Positions 35,641 to 48,324 of a stretch of 64,000 bases of DNA are shown here, piece after piece. Position numbers and translations under genes: made by a program. The DNA is from Platycnemis pennipes (taxonomy: Eukaryota; Arthropoda; Insecta; Odonata; Platycnemididae). Where the stretch lies: the NCBI GenBank assembly GCA_933228895.1, contig OW121849.1, positions 124,438,849 to 124,502,848 of the forward strand, written 5' to 3'. The notes beneath the pieces are model-generated. The model ran no database searches and was not told where the DNA came from. It saw only the letters and a list, made by a program, of their open reading frames with translations. Numbering within the stretch: the first letter of the stretch is position 1; each line of letters begins with the position of its first letter.

Positions 35641-36352
35641 GGTATATTTTACATCGCTGCTGGCCAAGGAATTCAATTCCATTCCTTCTGGGTTTTTTCA
35701 GCTAAATGTAACTCCCTAACAGTAAATCCTCCTCTAAATGTAACAGAGAAAATAGCAGACTACACGACCAAAGTGTAGCAAAAAATACTCTACCAAATGC
35801 ATCGAATTTTGCAAACGAGATGGATATCGGCACTTCTCACCCATTTATCAATTTTTATTCTGCTAGGATATGCATATACCCTGGAATAGCAAAGCAATTT
35901 TTATACGACTCTATCTATTTCCATAAATACTTAAAGTATAATTTAAATGCTACATTATTTAATTTCAAAATGGTTTTACAACTATTTGAATTTCCAAACG
36001 GTAATCTTTGAAAGCAACCTGAAGACTGCTTTTATAAATAGAACCAAATGGCGAGGTGAACCGGAGGTGATGACTCATGTCCGGCGCTACATAATCCTTC
36101 GTATCTATGAGCAAATGTCCTCCCAACTACAATAAATCACAAGTTTACTTGAAGTGTCTACATGACAACTTGCCTATGACCAAGCTGTTTTGTTCTGCTT
36201 AGCAAATTAAAAACCGAGACTTATGTTTTGGTTTGCGCAAACTTTAGGCGCCGTACGGTTTCCATTTCGTGCAACTGTGAAGAAATATGGGCCGTTGCTT
36301 ATAAGTTTAGAGCAGGAATATACCGTTTGAAAAAATAAGGTAAGATCTTAGA
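35641..36352. other. Unassigned stretch
   Basis: AT-rich sequence with short frames only. Two overlapping plus-strand frames at 35820-36135 have no recognisable domain. Confidence 0.4.
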
Positions 36353-36425
36353 ACTCATATCTACATCTACAAAGCACCCCACAAGCCACTTCACGAGTGT
36401 GTAACAGGGAGTGAATAATTACATA
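36353..36425 (-). mobile_element. LINE 3'-end fragment with (TAGATG)n tail
   Basis: On the minus strand the text AGTGGCTTGTGGGGTGCTTT runs into GTAGATGTAGAT. It parallels GGTGGCTTGCAGGGTATC(GTAGAT)n at the end of the LINE at 26345-26955. It is therefore a severely 5'-truncated copy of that LINE family in the opposite orientation. Confidence 0.7.
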
Positions 36426-38200
36426 GCACGCAAAACTTCTCTCAACTTACCATACATTCAATAATTAATTATTGGTATTTGATATACCTTGTCCCATAAT
36501 GAGTTCACAAAATACTGGGGAAGCTCCTTTATTTATTGCTTCAAATGACTGCTGATTTAGTGCTGAACTTGCATCAAGATGGTCAAAATTTTCATTGAGT
36601 TAATCAAAACTGGTACAAAAAAATGTGTAAGCCCATCTCCTTCCGGTTGGAAATAAATTTATTTAAGTATATAATTGATTAATTTCACGATTTCAGGTAT
36701 AGTAGAGTGGTTTTAACCTCAAAAATCGAAAATGTTGCACAAAGATAATTTCACATGGAGAACGGGCTTATTTATGAAACTTAATTTTCATAGCTATACT
36801 TGGACCCCTGAACTGTTGATTTCTGACTGAGACAGTAACTTAATTCAAGCAATAAATTGGTTCAACAAGAATCGATTCACTACAATTCACCTAAAATTTT
36901 GGAAGAAGAGAGGTATGCCATGCAGCGCTAAATAGGGAAATATTACAGACATAGATTTAAAATAATCATTATCTATATAAATATCAAAATGGTAGATGTA
37001 ATCAATTAATTTTTTACACCAATTGATATTTCAAGAGATAGTAATGAAAATGTGCTATTTGCTAGACGGGTTTGCATATGCATAGGCCTTTTGGCAGAAA
37101 AAATGCCATTTAGGGCATAATGAATCCTTTATTTTTTCATGTTAATTTAAGAGCTCAATTCATAGCTTATCAAGCCATTGCTGTTTGATTCGAATAGTTA
37201 TAGCCTCGAGGATAATAAGGAACAAAAGTATAATAAACCTAGAATAGTGTAATGTGTTGTTTTATACTCGTCATACTTTTGTCCAGAAAACGGCAAAGCT
37301 ATTGTGAGCGTAACAAAGCATAAACCAAAAATACATATAAAATTATGTTTTTCCAATACTTATTTTACATTTAGAGCAAATTTTCAAACTCCTTTTAGAG
37401 TTTTAGACGAAGACGATTACATTCCTACCACGATTTTTATAATCAGCGTTCTCTAATGTAGATATAAATGTTGTTAAACCGTAATATATTTTCTGTTCCT
37501 TGTGATTCGGAGCAAAAATATTCGCAATGGAGCTACACTATCTCTCATTGCTCAAAAACTTGACGAAAAGTAATCACTTATTATTTTATAATGTTTTGAA
37601 TGGATACGGCTGAAAGAACTTTCTGTTTGATATAGTAATCACAATTATCACTACATGATAAATTTATAATCCATGTTTACCAATGATCATGCAGAAACTA
37701 CTTCACATATTGCTAGTATGGAGAAAGAAGGGATTTTTAAAGTGAGAAATCACTAAATTTGACGCAGAGGAAGTGATTGCATACCTCGCTGCCACCATAG
37801 AATGCTTTAAAATATATTTCGAGGCGCAAACGCACCAAAATATCATGTAAAACCTATCAAATATGTCAAAATATGTGACTTAAATGGTAAAAGCTTCAAT
37901 TCGCTAAAATTGAAATTATTATCCACGTGACGTGTTTCATTAAGGTAATGGAAGTATTCAGATTTTGAACAAAAGATAGGTTTCCGTCGTGAAGGGTAAA
38001 ATATTACATCAAGGAAAAAGTAATGTGCTAGCGTGTGAAGAACTAGATAAAAATTTTAGGGCGAGTGGACCTCTTTTTTTTAGGTATCTGCAGAAAAATT
38101 TGTTATGGAATAGGAAAGGGAGATATCTCGTTTCATGTTTAATTTATTTGTCGGTAAATTTAAGCCACCGTTCTGAGCAGTATCCGCTGGTTCCCCTCAC
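36426..38200. other. AT-rich stretch, nothing recognised
   Basis: No open frame longer than 71 codons starts here on either strand, and no inverted or tandem repeat stood out. It is probably intergenic or intronic. Confidence 0.45.
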
Positions 38201-38552
38201 TTAGCCAACGTTATCTGGGCCAGAGCGATGCCGACGACAAGAGGCACAACGATCGATATTCTGGTACCGGATTGAGTGGGATGTGATCACTTTGCGGGAT
38301 CCACGGCCGAACTGGCGTTGCACGAGAGTGCCGAATTGCAGGTACTGGAGCGTGGGTGGGGTAGCCTCCGGGCTAAGGGATCGTGGTATGAGTATGTTTG
38401 TGCTTAGGAGTGCTGAGGAATCCTGCGCCCCAGCAGAGGAGCCACTGGATAAAGGGACCCAAAATTCAATCCTACCGGGAAACATATTAGCCACGCTCAT
38501 GCGAGTCGCACTGCGTTTGCACCCTCTTGATCTCTTAAATGAGCGAAGTTGA
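38201..38552. other. GC-rich block, open on both strands, function unknown
   Basis: This block is clearly richer in G+C and CpG than its surroundings. It is open for 99 codons on the minus strand (38201-38500) and 89 codons on the plus strand (38283-38552). Neither product has a motif I recognise. The base composition alone makes stops rare, so the frames are not evidence of coding. It could be an unrecognised exon, a promoter-associated CpG-rich block or an old transposon. Confidence 0.35.
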
Positions 38553-39164
38553 TCGCGACCGGAAAACCAGCAATCGGTATTGGAAGGCTTCTATTCTCGG
38601 AAGCAGGATCGGAAATTGAAGCCCTTCATGTGGTCCTGTGCTTAATGGGAGGTTGCTTCAAAGGGCAAAATTCAGAATTCTCTGATGATGCCGCTGCCTT
38701 AGAGTGAAAAGCGACCACCTTTTAAGAACAATGATCCGGCGATTAAGTTCTTCTAAGCTGCATCGTTTTGAAGCTATTAGGTTACGGACATGAATAAAGT
38801 TGTTACGGTAAGCGTTTAAAATTTTAATGCCGGGTCCCGAAGTGTTATTTTTTTCATGACTTTTAGAGTTCATCGCAGGGTTCTTTAGAGTTCAAATCTG
38901 AATTCGGATTTAAATGGATAGCACATCTTATAGCTATCTCTAACAATAAGTTTGTTTTAGACATATAGTAAATAGGTAATCCAGAATTACAGTCTCAAGA
39001 TTTTCACTGAGCATGAAACATTTCCTCAAGGTTATTCACATAGCTCAGAGGATTATTTAAAATATGAAAAAAGATGCACAGGCGTCAATGTGACTACAAT
39101 TGCCTATTGAAAGTAATCAGTAAAAAATAGCTGCTTTCATCCCGGAGATTGGTTTTTGGTGGAT
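38553..39164. other. Unassigned stretch
   Basis: Non-coding in appearance. The only open frame (71 codons, minus) has no motif. It borders the 3' end of the SINE at 39165-39402. Confidence 0.4.
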
Positions 39165-39402
39165 GAGGTTAAAGATAACCTCATACCAAGCCATTGGCGT
39201 GTGAAATTCACACATTCAGGGTAAGAGGGCCAGTTTTTTTCTCTGGGCCATCTGCAATTTCCTACAACATGAAGTTCTGACACGCAGAAAATCGAATCGA
39301 GATGGATTAAAGGGTGTCAGGCAAGCCTCTAACACGGGATTCGAATCCAAGACACCTACATCAGCAGCTTAGCTCTCTACCCACTAGGCCACCACGACCA
39401 CA
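39165..39402 (-). mobile_element. tRNA-derived SINE, copy 2
   Basis: On the minus strand the head is GTCGTGGTGGCCTAGTGGGT (A-box region GGCCTAGTGGG). A T arm with the B box GGATTCGAATCC (39337-39348) follows. The body shares AGAACTTCATG, a GAAATTGCAGATGGCCCAGA stretch and GTGTGAATTTCACAC with the plus-strand SINE at 1881-2105. The shared body beyond the tRNA head shows that the two are members of one SINE family. Confidence 0.8.
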
Positions 39403-40483
39403 ATATATCATGCAAATTTATAAAATTTAAAACTAAGGCCGCTCATTTAATTTTAACTGGATAATTCTAACTTAATTCAAAAAGTGTAAACTCGGTAAAG
39501 CTGAAGATTATATTATTTGATATTTCTCACACGTTCTTGAATGTTACTTGTCGTATTTATCAAGGTTAACCAGAGCAATTAAAGTAGCAATTAAAATTTA
39601 TCACGATATGACCCCATGTGCTAATGTTTTTCCCTTGTTTTAAAATGGCCATTCTTGCTGGAAAACAACTTCCATTCTCAAATGTTTCTAGAAAATGTAC
39701 AACATGGTATGCCAAAGGCATATAAAATAGCTGGCACGACAATGCAGGTTATAATACATTCTAACGTAATAATATCCTTAGGCACTTCAGTTCATTAAAA
39801 TGTCTCTCAATTGTCTATGAAACATTTCAATTGCCAATTGATTGAATTCATGGAATCTAAAGGTCAGACATTTAGCCATGAGAGAACCTGGACGAGAGAG
39901 TTGGATATTTTAGCTTTTGTTACAATTTCCACTTTCCAGAAATTTCATTTTGACATTTGATTCCCTCGGGAATAAGAGTACGCATTGAAATCGCGCAAGC
40001 AACACTGATGCATGACTTTTTAAATGAACGACTGACGCGATACGACAAAATTTGTTTTCCGGACAGCGTGGATGATGAGATTCTGGAAAAGCGATGGACC
40101 TTCCCGCGATGATATCAGTGGAAGGGTTTATTGATTTGTTTACTAACATTAATTTTCCTTTCATAACTCAAAACCCCTAGCAACGTGTGATGTGTAGCAT
40201 AGGGAAAATATGCAATAAATCCAGAATTTTATGAATCAGTTTGTGGTCATTTTACACATGAAATATACACAGATACTTGATATGTCACCCAGAAACTTTC
40301 GGTGGCAGTTATAAAATTGATAATGACGGTGAGCGTGACACATTATCACTATCATGCAATCGCCACGTATTGACTAAATTTTCATGCTGCTTCCAAAAAT
40401 CAGCTCTACGTATTAACGTAATTAAAAAAACGTTTTAGTACTTTGGCCCATTGAAAATGAGCTCTTGCTATAAATGTAAACTT
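39403..40483. other. Unassigned stretch
   Basis: No gene or repeat was recognised. The 84-codon minus frame at 39910-40164 has no motif. Confidence 0.4.
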
Positions 40484-40936
40484 TTAAAGGAAACTTTTTT
40501 CCTTTAGCCCTTGTGCCGAATAATACTCAAATAAACTAAGAAAATAAGGAAGCCAAAGAGAAATGGAATATTTCACGAGAAAAAAGTACAATTTATGAAA
40601 TAATAATGAAAAGAAGTTTAACTGGAGAGTAACGACCTCTCTTCGCGATTTAGGCTGAGAATTTGATTCAATTAGCCATAAAGCATCCTCCAAACGAACA
40701 TTTAGCTCCGAAAAAACTATGGATAACCCACACATATTATTTTCTTGAAATACTATTAAGTTTTTAAAATAAAACTCTAAGCTATCAAACGGAACAGTCA
40801 ATGAACTTCTGATAATTTTTATCCAGGATAATCGGTTATATTTATAATCATCTTTGAGTAAATCATTGACTATTGTTTCCGACTTAAGTGGGAATTTAAA
40901 AATACCAAGCCATTTTAAAACCAAATTTTGCCTCAA
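40484..40936 (-). CDS. Possible chemosensory (gustatory) receptor fragment, uncertain
   Basis: At 150 codons this is one of the longest open frames in the window, and long for DNA this AT-rich. It ends at a stop at 40484. At the upstream end it follows TTTTTTAAAG, which could be a splice acceptor; the nominal start is not ATG. The protein has an N-terminal polar segment and a central VFSELNVRLEDALWL. The C-terminal part is hydrophobic, with FFSLLFHKLYFFLVKYSI and WLPYFLSLF. The spacing of an LN-R-L element, a later L-x2-H-x2-L and a membrane segment is loosely like insect gustatory receptors, but no diagnostic C-terminal TYhhhhhQF is present. It could equally be a pseudogene fragment or chance. 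Confidence 0.3.
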   Translation of the reverse strand: MRQNLVLKWLGIFKFPLKSETIVNDLLKDDYKYNRLSWIKIIRSSLTVPFDSLEFYFKNLIVFQENNMCGLSIVFSELNVRLEDALWLIESNSQPKSRREVVTLQLNFFSLLFHKLYFFLVKYSISLWLPYFLSLFEYYSAQGLKEKSFL

Positions 40937-43077
40937 ATTTCTTTAAAAAATAGGCAATTTAAACACTGTGTCACTCTCATTAAAGTAAATACATTTCCAT
41001 CAAAGGGGTTAGCGTAATAGGATATTATGCTAATCCTTTCTTTTTATGAATCTTAACCTTTAGCACAGTGATGTGGCCGTTTCAAAAATCGATTCAACAC
41101 AGTAATTTGTGGTCGCTAGGGCAAAACACAGTGACACGTCCTTTAAACGAACAAGGATGGGCGTTTTGGGAAGCGCTCAGTAGGGTAATCGATTGGTTTT
41201 AACGTATACCAGATAGATATCGTTTGATTCCCTATGATTTCCTCTTGGGTGTGGCTAAATAGCTCGCCCGATAAAAAAAATAGTTATCATTACCAATACC
41301 ATAGTATCTAAACGTAAAAAGCACGATTTCTCTCGTAAATTTCGAAGCCGTATTCGATAACATTAAAATGTTTTGCTGTTTGAGTGTTTCGTGGAAAGAG
41401 CAGATGTATTTACTAAATTTCAAGAACAGTGTAACCGTTTATCTCAAGAAACTTGAATGAATATTTTAGTGGTACGCCGGCCCCGTTTCGGGAATTTTGC
41501 GCAATGGAAGAAACATTTACAAGTTGACCCATACATACACTTTCCAGAGTAGGTTAAGGCTGACGCTGAATTATTCCTGAACTACTTTGAACTACAAGGG
41601 AATCCCTTCTCTCCAGCATCCACCGATGTAATCATATTGTACTATCTAATGTTGAAAAGGGTCTCAGGCGTTGGCCACACTGCCATTGTATAGACTAGCA
41701 CTGGTACTACCTGTAGGGTGACACTTCGTTGAACAGAATTACCCTAATAAATGCAAACTTTTCAAAAGCAGCTTATCGTGTGCAAAAACGCCGCGTAAAT
41801 TTGAATGATATTGAAATATAATTCTAACTTTGAGCTAATTGTTGAGGGTGCAATTATAATTGTGTTAAACAGTTTTTTTAATTAAACCTTTACAAACTTA
41901 GTAAACATTGGTACCACCGACAGCAGACGCGTCAAGGAATACGGGTATAAAATTAAATTTTCTTATCCATAACTTTGATAAATTCATATTTCCTTGGAAT
42001 TTCTACTTCCAATTGAAATTAAATGTCATAAAAACAATAATTTCCAACATGGACGGTTGAGAATGGATTGCCTTATTATACTAAACTCTAATTATTTTAA
42101 GGAAAATATGATATTTCAATTACACAAGGCTGGCATTTGAGCATTAGAAGATGGCATTGGGGCCCGGGTCAAAATAAATTTAATTTTTCTCTCAGGGAAC
42201 TGATCTTCTTCGCTTTTCATTTTCTTCTCTCCTCCTCACTTCCTTGTTACTCTAAATGAGTGTCTTGATATTGTTATTCTCTAAATCTGTGTGCATAAAA
42301 TTGACCAAGTCAACGATTGAAATCACATGATCGAGAGCAGTTGCGATACAATGTACCGAAGAGGAGCGGGGTAGTATTACGTCTCAGATGGAATTTCCTC
42401 AGCCATCTGAGATACACACTGAAATGATATTAAACTCTTAGCAAAAACTTATGTTAAATTTATGGGAAATACAGGATTAGACTCTCTCCTCTTCTCGATA
42501 TGATTTGCACCTATCGCCGAAGTGGAACTCGCGTAACGATCCAGTTTCCCATGTGTACTATTTCCAGTTGAGCACATGAATGCCGAGTGAACAAAATGGA
42601 CGAGTAGATTGAAGGGACGGATCACATGACCGCAAAGGGAGCAGATGTGCTCCCGCCAGAAGCAAGCGTACAATAAAGCAGCGAGAGACACCTCCCTCTA
42701 CGATTCAGGAGCACAGAATTCCATCTACATCCGGTTTGTTCGATCCTTTCACATAAAGACAAGGGAAATTTGTGGGGAACATGTCACGCCAGAAGAAAGC
42801 GAAGAATGACATGATCGGAAATGCTTTGAATTATAAGAATAATTTTTTTTTATATTTAATGGTGACCGTCCATTCGTTCATTAAAAATATCACTAAGGAC
42901 TGCTGCAACTCACGTGTGATATTTGCACATCAGGGAGAACAGTAAGCGTTAGATTTCTTTCAACTCTACCAATAAATAATCTCCTAGTTGTAGAATTAGA
43001 CTTTTTTGTGCTCCAGCTGCTAAGTTTATCACACCATCGAACCATATTTTAATCCAAAAGACAAACACGACTTCCAT
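40937..43077. other. Unassigned stretch
   Basis: No coding content was recognised. A small 10-bp-arm hairpin, TCTCAGATGG/CCATCTGAGA, lies at 42382-42412. The part from about 42950 may be the body of the SINE whose head is at 43078-43152. Confidence 0.4.
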
Positions 43078-43152
43078 GCCCCAGGCTGGATTCAAACTCG
43101 CGACCTTCGGACTACCGGAAAATCCCGTGACCAACTTGGCAACTATGATCTT
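43078..43152 (-). mobile_element. tRNA-like SINE head
   Basis: The minus strand carries ATAGTTGCCAAGTTGGTCAC as the A-box side. GTCGCGAGTTTGAATCCAGC follows as a T arm with the B box GAGTTTGAATCC (43088-43099), then CTGGGGCATGG. A SINE body may extend leftward to about 42950 but could not be matched to a second copy in this window. The arms pair too poorly for a functional tRNA. Confidence 0.6.
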
Positions 43153-44022
43153 GTAGCGTAAAAATCACTCACTTCGGGTTGAACTCGAAGTGTTTGCATG
43201 TCACACTCTGGTGGAAGAATACTTTTTACTACAAATACAATTGAACCCTACAATCACTGACCTCAGATAACTAGCTAACTCGTAGTCTTATAGATTTTCT
43301 AATTTAGGTCTCATGCTATTAAAATTATAAGCAATATACTATACTGCTATTAATAAGAACGCAGTACTATTAAGTAGAAAGAATATTTTGAAATAAGCAG
43401 CACCGGTACAAATATAACTTAATTTATTAATATGGTTTGGGTATCTATTTACTTTTATAGCACTTACCTAACATAGGGTGACAATGAGAAGAGTATAACT
43501 TCTAAATGAAACTCTACATTTTATATTATATTTTTTAAGATTTTTACGCTGAAGTAATTTCCACTAATAACTAATATTTAAAGTTATGATGTCTTGAGTA
43601 ATAGCCTCCAATCCCGATGGTCCGGGTATGTACTTCAGCTGTGACAGATATTTTTACATGGTCTACAAGTCTCCATTCAAGTGCTGTAAGAGGAACACTA
43701 CAATTTGAGTATGCCATCCTTCAGATGCGTCGTTAAACCGTTGACCACTTTGCGCCTTTCGTTAGCAGCAGGCTAATTTTGGATTTCTCTCCGGCCATTC
43801 TCTATTTCCTGAAATATTTTACCCACATGCTATTACCCAAGTTTCCTAAACGACACAGATGGCCTTATATGCCGGTCACCTATAAAAATATTAAACTAAC
43901 TTTATGAGCAAATCAATGATGCATAATTTCTGGAAATTTATTACGCCAGAGCAAAGTAATCATGTGCTTGGCATCTCAGCAGTATTACTAGATCAGAGGT
44001 AAGGAAATGTTCCTATTTCCTC
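43153..44022. other. Unassigned stretch
   Basis: No open frame over 60 codons and no recognised repeat. A pale SINE-body-like text (TTGACCACTTTGCGCC near 43740) could not be matched. Confidence 0.35.
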
Positions 44023-44312
44023 TATTCACTTGATCAAAAAAATTTTAAGCGTAACGCACATAAAAGATTTCGTAAACTAGGAGTTGACGTTATTAAGTAA
44101 AGAGGATAAAAATGATTTCTCTCTAGACACTGCAGTAAAGGAATGTGAGCAGTTGCGCGCAAACTCTATTTCAATGGATGCGGCAGTTTTTGCAGATAGC
44201 TGAGTGGAGAAAAAAAATATCAGGTTTGTGCTCGAGGAATGTTTTGGAAGCAAGACTGGAAGGTGTTCGCTGCGCATTGAAGCTTCATACCAAGGAAAGA
44301 AAGAATGCACTT
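44023..44312 (+). repeat. Direct repeat, copy 1 (about 290 bp)
   Basis: The well-conserved part starts AACTAGGAGTTGACG and runs through a GGATAAAAATGATTTCTCTC block to GGAAAGAAAGAATGCA. It recurs at 46289-46582, and the leading 50 bp are only loosely conserved. Both copies have open frames on both strands that are shadows of one another. No transposon motif, terminal repeat or target duplication was recognised. Confidence 0.85.
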
Positions 44313-46288
44313 CCACTTGAAGTCGGGACCAATGTCTAGATCTAGAGAGAGTGTCTAGATCTTGGGTACGCCAAGGAATTAGACGGGTGATCAATTTCTT
44401 ACCAGCAGTGGATATAAGTAAATAGTTATTTATGACTTATGTACATGTAAAATATAATAAAAATCAACATTAAGTCTGGAGAAAATTTTAGAAACGTTTA
44501 CTTCGTACAACCTGCAGTCCCAAAATTAGTAGAAAAATTATCGACCAGAGACTAATTCATTTCAATATAGACGATCTAATCTACAGCTTTTTACTACGAA
44601 TGATCTATGATTTACGAATCTCCTACTTGGAGATAAATAATGCAACACATACATGATACCTAATCCATGATCATGTAACAGCTTAAATATGCCCATTAAT
44701 TTGCATTCGTCCTGTTGACGTCGCATCTAGTGTTAATGGTAGGTCACATTTAACTCTAGTAGGTAACTATTTTTGTTCGAATTTTGTTCCCGAAATGCAC
44801 AGAATAGCTAATTTAAACATCATTTATACAAGTAAATAATAAGGTTAAGTTTTGTTAACCTAAAACGTGGAGTAAAGCGTGCAAATACTTTTACAATACA
44901 TTCGTAAATTATCCTCGAGAATAACATTCAACTTCTTTTATATAGCACATAGTGATTTTTCTCATTGGATATGTCCAATCCATTTTACGTGTTTGTGTGT
45001 TCAACACACTTATGCTTTTATTAATGCATTTAAGATAACCTTAGTGCATCATGGTGGTGCATAGAAAGGGTATATTAAGCAAAACGAGGCTTCACTTTTC
45101 TTCAACGATAGCCAGAGGCAAGAAAATTTCAGTTTCTCTGGGTGACTTTTTACATGATCTTGTATTAGTTAGATTAAAATTTACCCGGAAAAGTATTTAA
45201 TCAATAAGTTATTTTTTTAAACTATACACAAAATGGCATTTTATATATTCTACAAAAATATTAAGAACGATGCAATTCGAAACCATTTGCAATGTCACTA
45301 GTAAAAAAATATATAATCATAATAAAATTACTACTCCTTTTCGCTCTACGAGTCAACCTGATAAGTACACAAGAAAAATGTATAGAAAAAAAAAACCTTC
45401 ATTAACGAGGAATTTATGACCATCAGAGTGTATTAGTTTTCGGAATTAAAAATCGAAAGTTCTCCAACATGTTTCTTCATTATATATCAGTTGGCAGTTT
45501 TCCCTAACTTTCACCCTCAAATATCACATCGCGCTTGCCAACTCTAAAATTTTCCTAAAATTGCTATCATAATTAGATTCTGTATTTTATCCCAATAAAA
45601 TTGCAAGCAAACATAATCAAGCGAACGCTTTCAGAGATCTAAAGTAATACTAAATATCAAAGATCAAATAACTAATATTTGATCACGATACGAGCAGCGT
45701 GAAATGCATGGAACGGAAATCACGTCCTCTTCCTTCTATGATGTGGAAAAAAGGAAACACCACTATGACTCCACTGCTGATTTTTTATTGGCATGACCTC
45801 GATATCACTAAATACGTATCTTCAGTTTGGAATAGTGGGTTAATATAGTCTTATTGAAACGTAGATCGCGTTAGCAAAAAATTAGGAGCGGTATTTATAG
45901 TTATTTCTCATTTTTTTCATGATTTATTATTAAGTCCAGAACCGTTTCCTCAGTTTCTTAGGTGAGCCTTATTAAGCTGCTTTGAGCGAGATATTTCCCC
46001 ATTAATACTGATGACCATCACATTCGTATCTTATTGTTTCTTGTCTTCATAAGGGTTATAAATGAATATTTGGAAATCTAACAGAATGTAAAACGTTGTA
46101 TAGTATTTATTTAAACTGTACCGCTATCAACATCACTATTATTATTAGCTGCAGAGTATCTACCAAAGACCAAAATTTCAAAGTTCAGTCACTTTAATGC
46201 AATATAGGAGTAGAAGCGATTTTAGTGATGCGAGGGAAAGGTCATCCTTGAAATTCATCTCGCCTACCACTCCCTCGCCATTCTTTCA
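44313..46288. other. Segment between the direct repeats
   Basis: AT-rich, with no coding content recognised. If the two 290-bp repeats are long terminal repeats the internal region should encode gag-pol, but no such reading was seen in any frame. An LTR element with intact coding capacity can therefore be excluded. Confidence 0.5.
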
Positions 46289-46582
46289 TGCATTCACTTG
46301 ATTAAAAATAATTAAATGCGTAACACAAATCTAAGATTCTGGAAACTAGGAGTTGACGCTATAAAGTAAAGAGGATAAAAATGATTTCTCTCTAGACACT
46401 GCAGTAAAGAAATGTGAGTAGTTGCGCCGCCAGTCTATTTCAATGGATGCGGCAGTTTTTGCAGATAGCTGAGGGGAGAAAAACATATATCAGGTTTGTG
46501 TTCGAGGAATTTTTTGGAAGCAAGACTGGAAGGTGTTCGCTGCGCCTTGAAGATTCATATCAAGGAAAGAAAGAATGCATTC
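46289..46582 (+). repeat. Direct repeat, copy 2
   Basis: Same orientation as the copy at 44023-44312, about 2.27 kb away. The two are nearly identical over the central 220 bp, with a few substitutions and small indels. They diverge after GAAAGAATGCA. Confidence 0.85.
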
Positions 46583-48011
46583 AAGAAAAACCATCTCATC
46601 TTCAGAAAAGATCGAGAAGTGGTTGGAGAATATATATAAATTAGATGGAATGGAAATAATACAGTAGCACATTTTTCCACGATGGACTGTTGAGAGGGGT
46701 CATGGAATCGATCTCTGGATGTAATAAGCAAAAAAGCATAAATAATAACATTTATGACAAGGAATGATTCCGGTTATATAGCGCTTTAAATATTTTTTTT
46801 AACATTAATTACGGGACTCCGTTTTTCTTATCCTAATAATTTCTGGAAATTGACCTGACTTTTCTGCTGTTAATGCTTTCAGTGGATTATAATTACCTAG
46901 TGTCCCTTTAATGAGCGTATTTGCATTGAGAGTAGAGAATGGAGAGAGATTTCATGCCAAAGTAATATATGATAAGGTCTTGCTGCTGTAACTAGAAAGC
47001 ACCTCAGTTTAGGTTACGGAGCAGCCGTTCCTGTACATTTGGATAAGATAGGACGCACTACGAGGCAAAAAAATATACATCAGGGCATGCATTTTGAAAT
47101 GAAAATTTTCACTTGTGGCATATGATGAAAATTTGCAATGAATAAAGCACGGAGAATAAACATAGCATAAACAAGCAATAAACTCATAGCGGATCAGTAT
47201 TATACATCATAACCATCATAACTAATTAGGGGCCAACAATTTCAGTTTTTTGACGATTCTATCATTCATCGTCTCCGGAACCACAACTTAAGAAAAACAG
47301 CCTGGAAAGATTATATTATTAGTAGATACCTATTGTATAACATTAGATTATTGTTACTTATAAATGGTGACAATGCTAAACTATTGACTGAGAATGCGGA
47401 AGTCATTGCTACTAGGGAAAAAACACTGGTTGAGTGAGGGAGACAGGGAAGAGTGCAGTTGGACCTTTGAAAATCGGTCACAAGTGCGTTCTCAGGAGAG
47501 GAAGTAAGGAAATGAGTAGCATGAGATAGCAAGTGGAGTGAAAATATGAAGGCAGTGACAAGTACACGAGTATGCTGTTAAGCAAAATCTCATCTCTGTC
47601 AAAACATCCCTTGATCAGGTAACCTTCCAACCACTCTCTCTCTCTCTCTTCCTAACCCCCGTCACCAAACCATCACCATGGTGGCAGCCACTCTCGAATG
47701 ACGATTCTCCCTCGACAGCCAAGATGCAGAGACACGGAAGCAGAAATGTGGCATCTCATGTCACGATGTCCGCTTCCAAGGTAATATCCGCACTGAAACG
47801 TACGCTCTGAAAAATACTTGGCCGCGTAACGTTCATGTAAATAAAAATATACTGACATAAAATATATATTGCATTATTTTATGTGAAACGATATTAGGAC
47901 GCAGTTTATGATGTCAGATAGGGCATAATGAAACTCAATGGATAGGAATCAGAGATTACGGGGTAAGGCTACGTTGAATTCCTACCTAAAATAATAACGG
48001 TCCGATGGATG
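46583..48011. other. Unassigned stretch
   Basis: No gene was recognised. A TC microsatellite, (TC)n, lies at about 47634-47650. Confidence 0.4.
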
Positions 48012-48019
48012 CCGGAGGA
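48012..48019. repeat. 8-bp target site duplication (left) of the 4-kb hAT element
   Basis: CCGGAGGA immediately precedes the left terminus and is repeated exactly at 52058-52065 immediately after the right terminus. The match defines the element borders. Confidence 0.85.
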
Positions 48020-48324
48020 TAAGGCTGGGATGTGCAGGAAATACTGAACCAGTTCTCGGTTCTTAAAAAACTGTTTTAGACAGCGGTGCACCGGTTCAAT
48101 AGGTCGAACCGGTGTTTTCTACTGAACTAAACAGTAAAAAGTGAGAATGTTTGCGTCAGGCAATGGTTTTTATGCGAGGCTTACGTATAAATTGCCTTTT
48201 GTAATTTCAACCGCGATGAAATTCACATTATTGTTGAACGAAGACATTGAAAAATTTCCGCAGATATTACTTAGCACTACGCATTTCGTTGTTAAAAAAA
48301 ACATTATCAAGTGCCTTGATCAGC

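Noticed and set aside
44023..46582. Intact LTR retrotransposon or endogenous retrovirus
   Set aside because: No gag, protease, reverse transcriptase or integrase reading in any frame between the direct repeats.
44145..46644. Two similar short plus-strand frames beginning MSSCA at 44145 and 46414
   Set aside because: They are similar only because they lie in the two copies of a direct repeat. The frames diverge through frameshifts and have no known domain.
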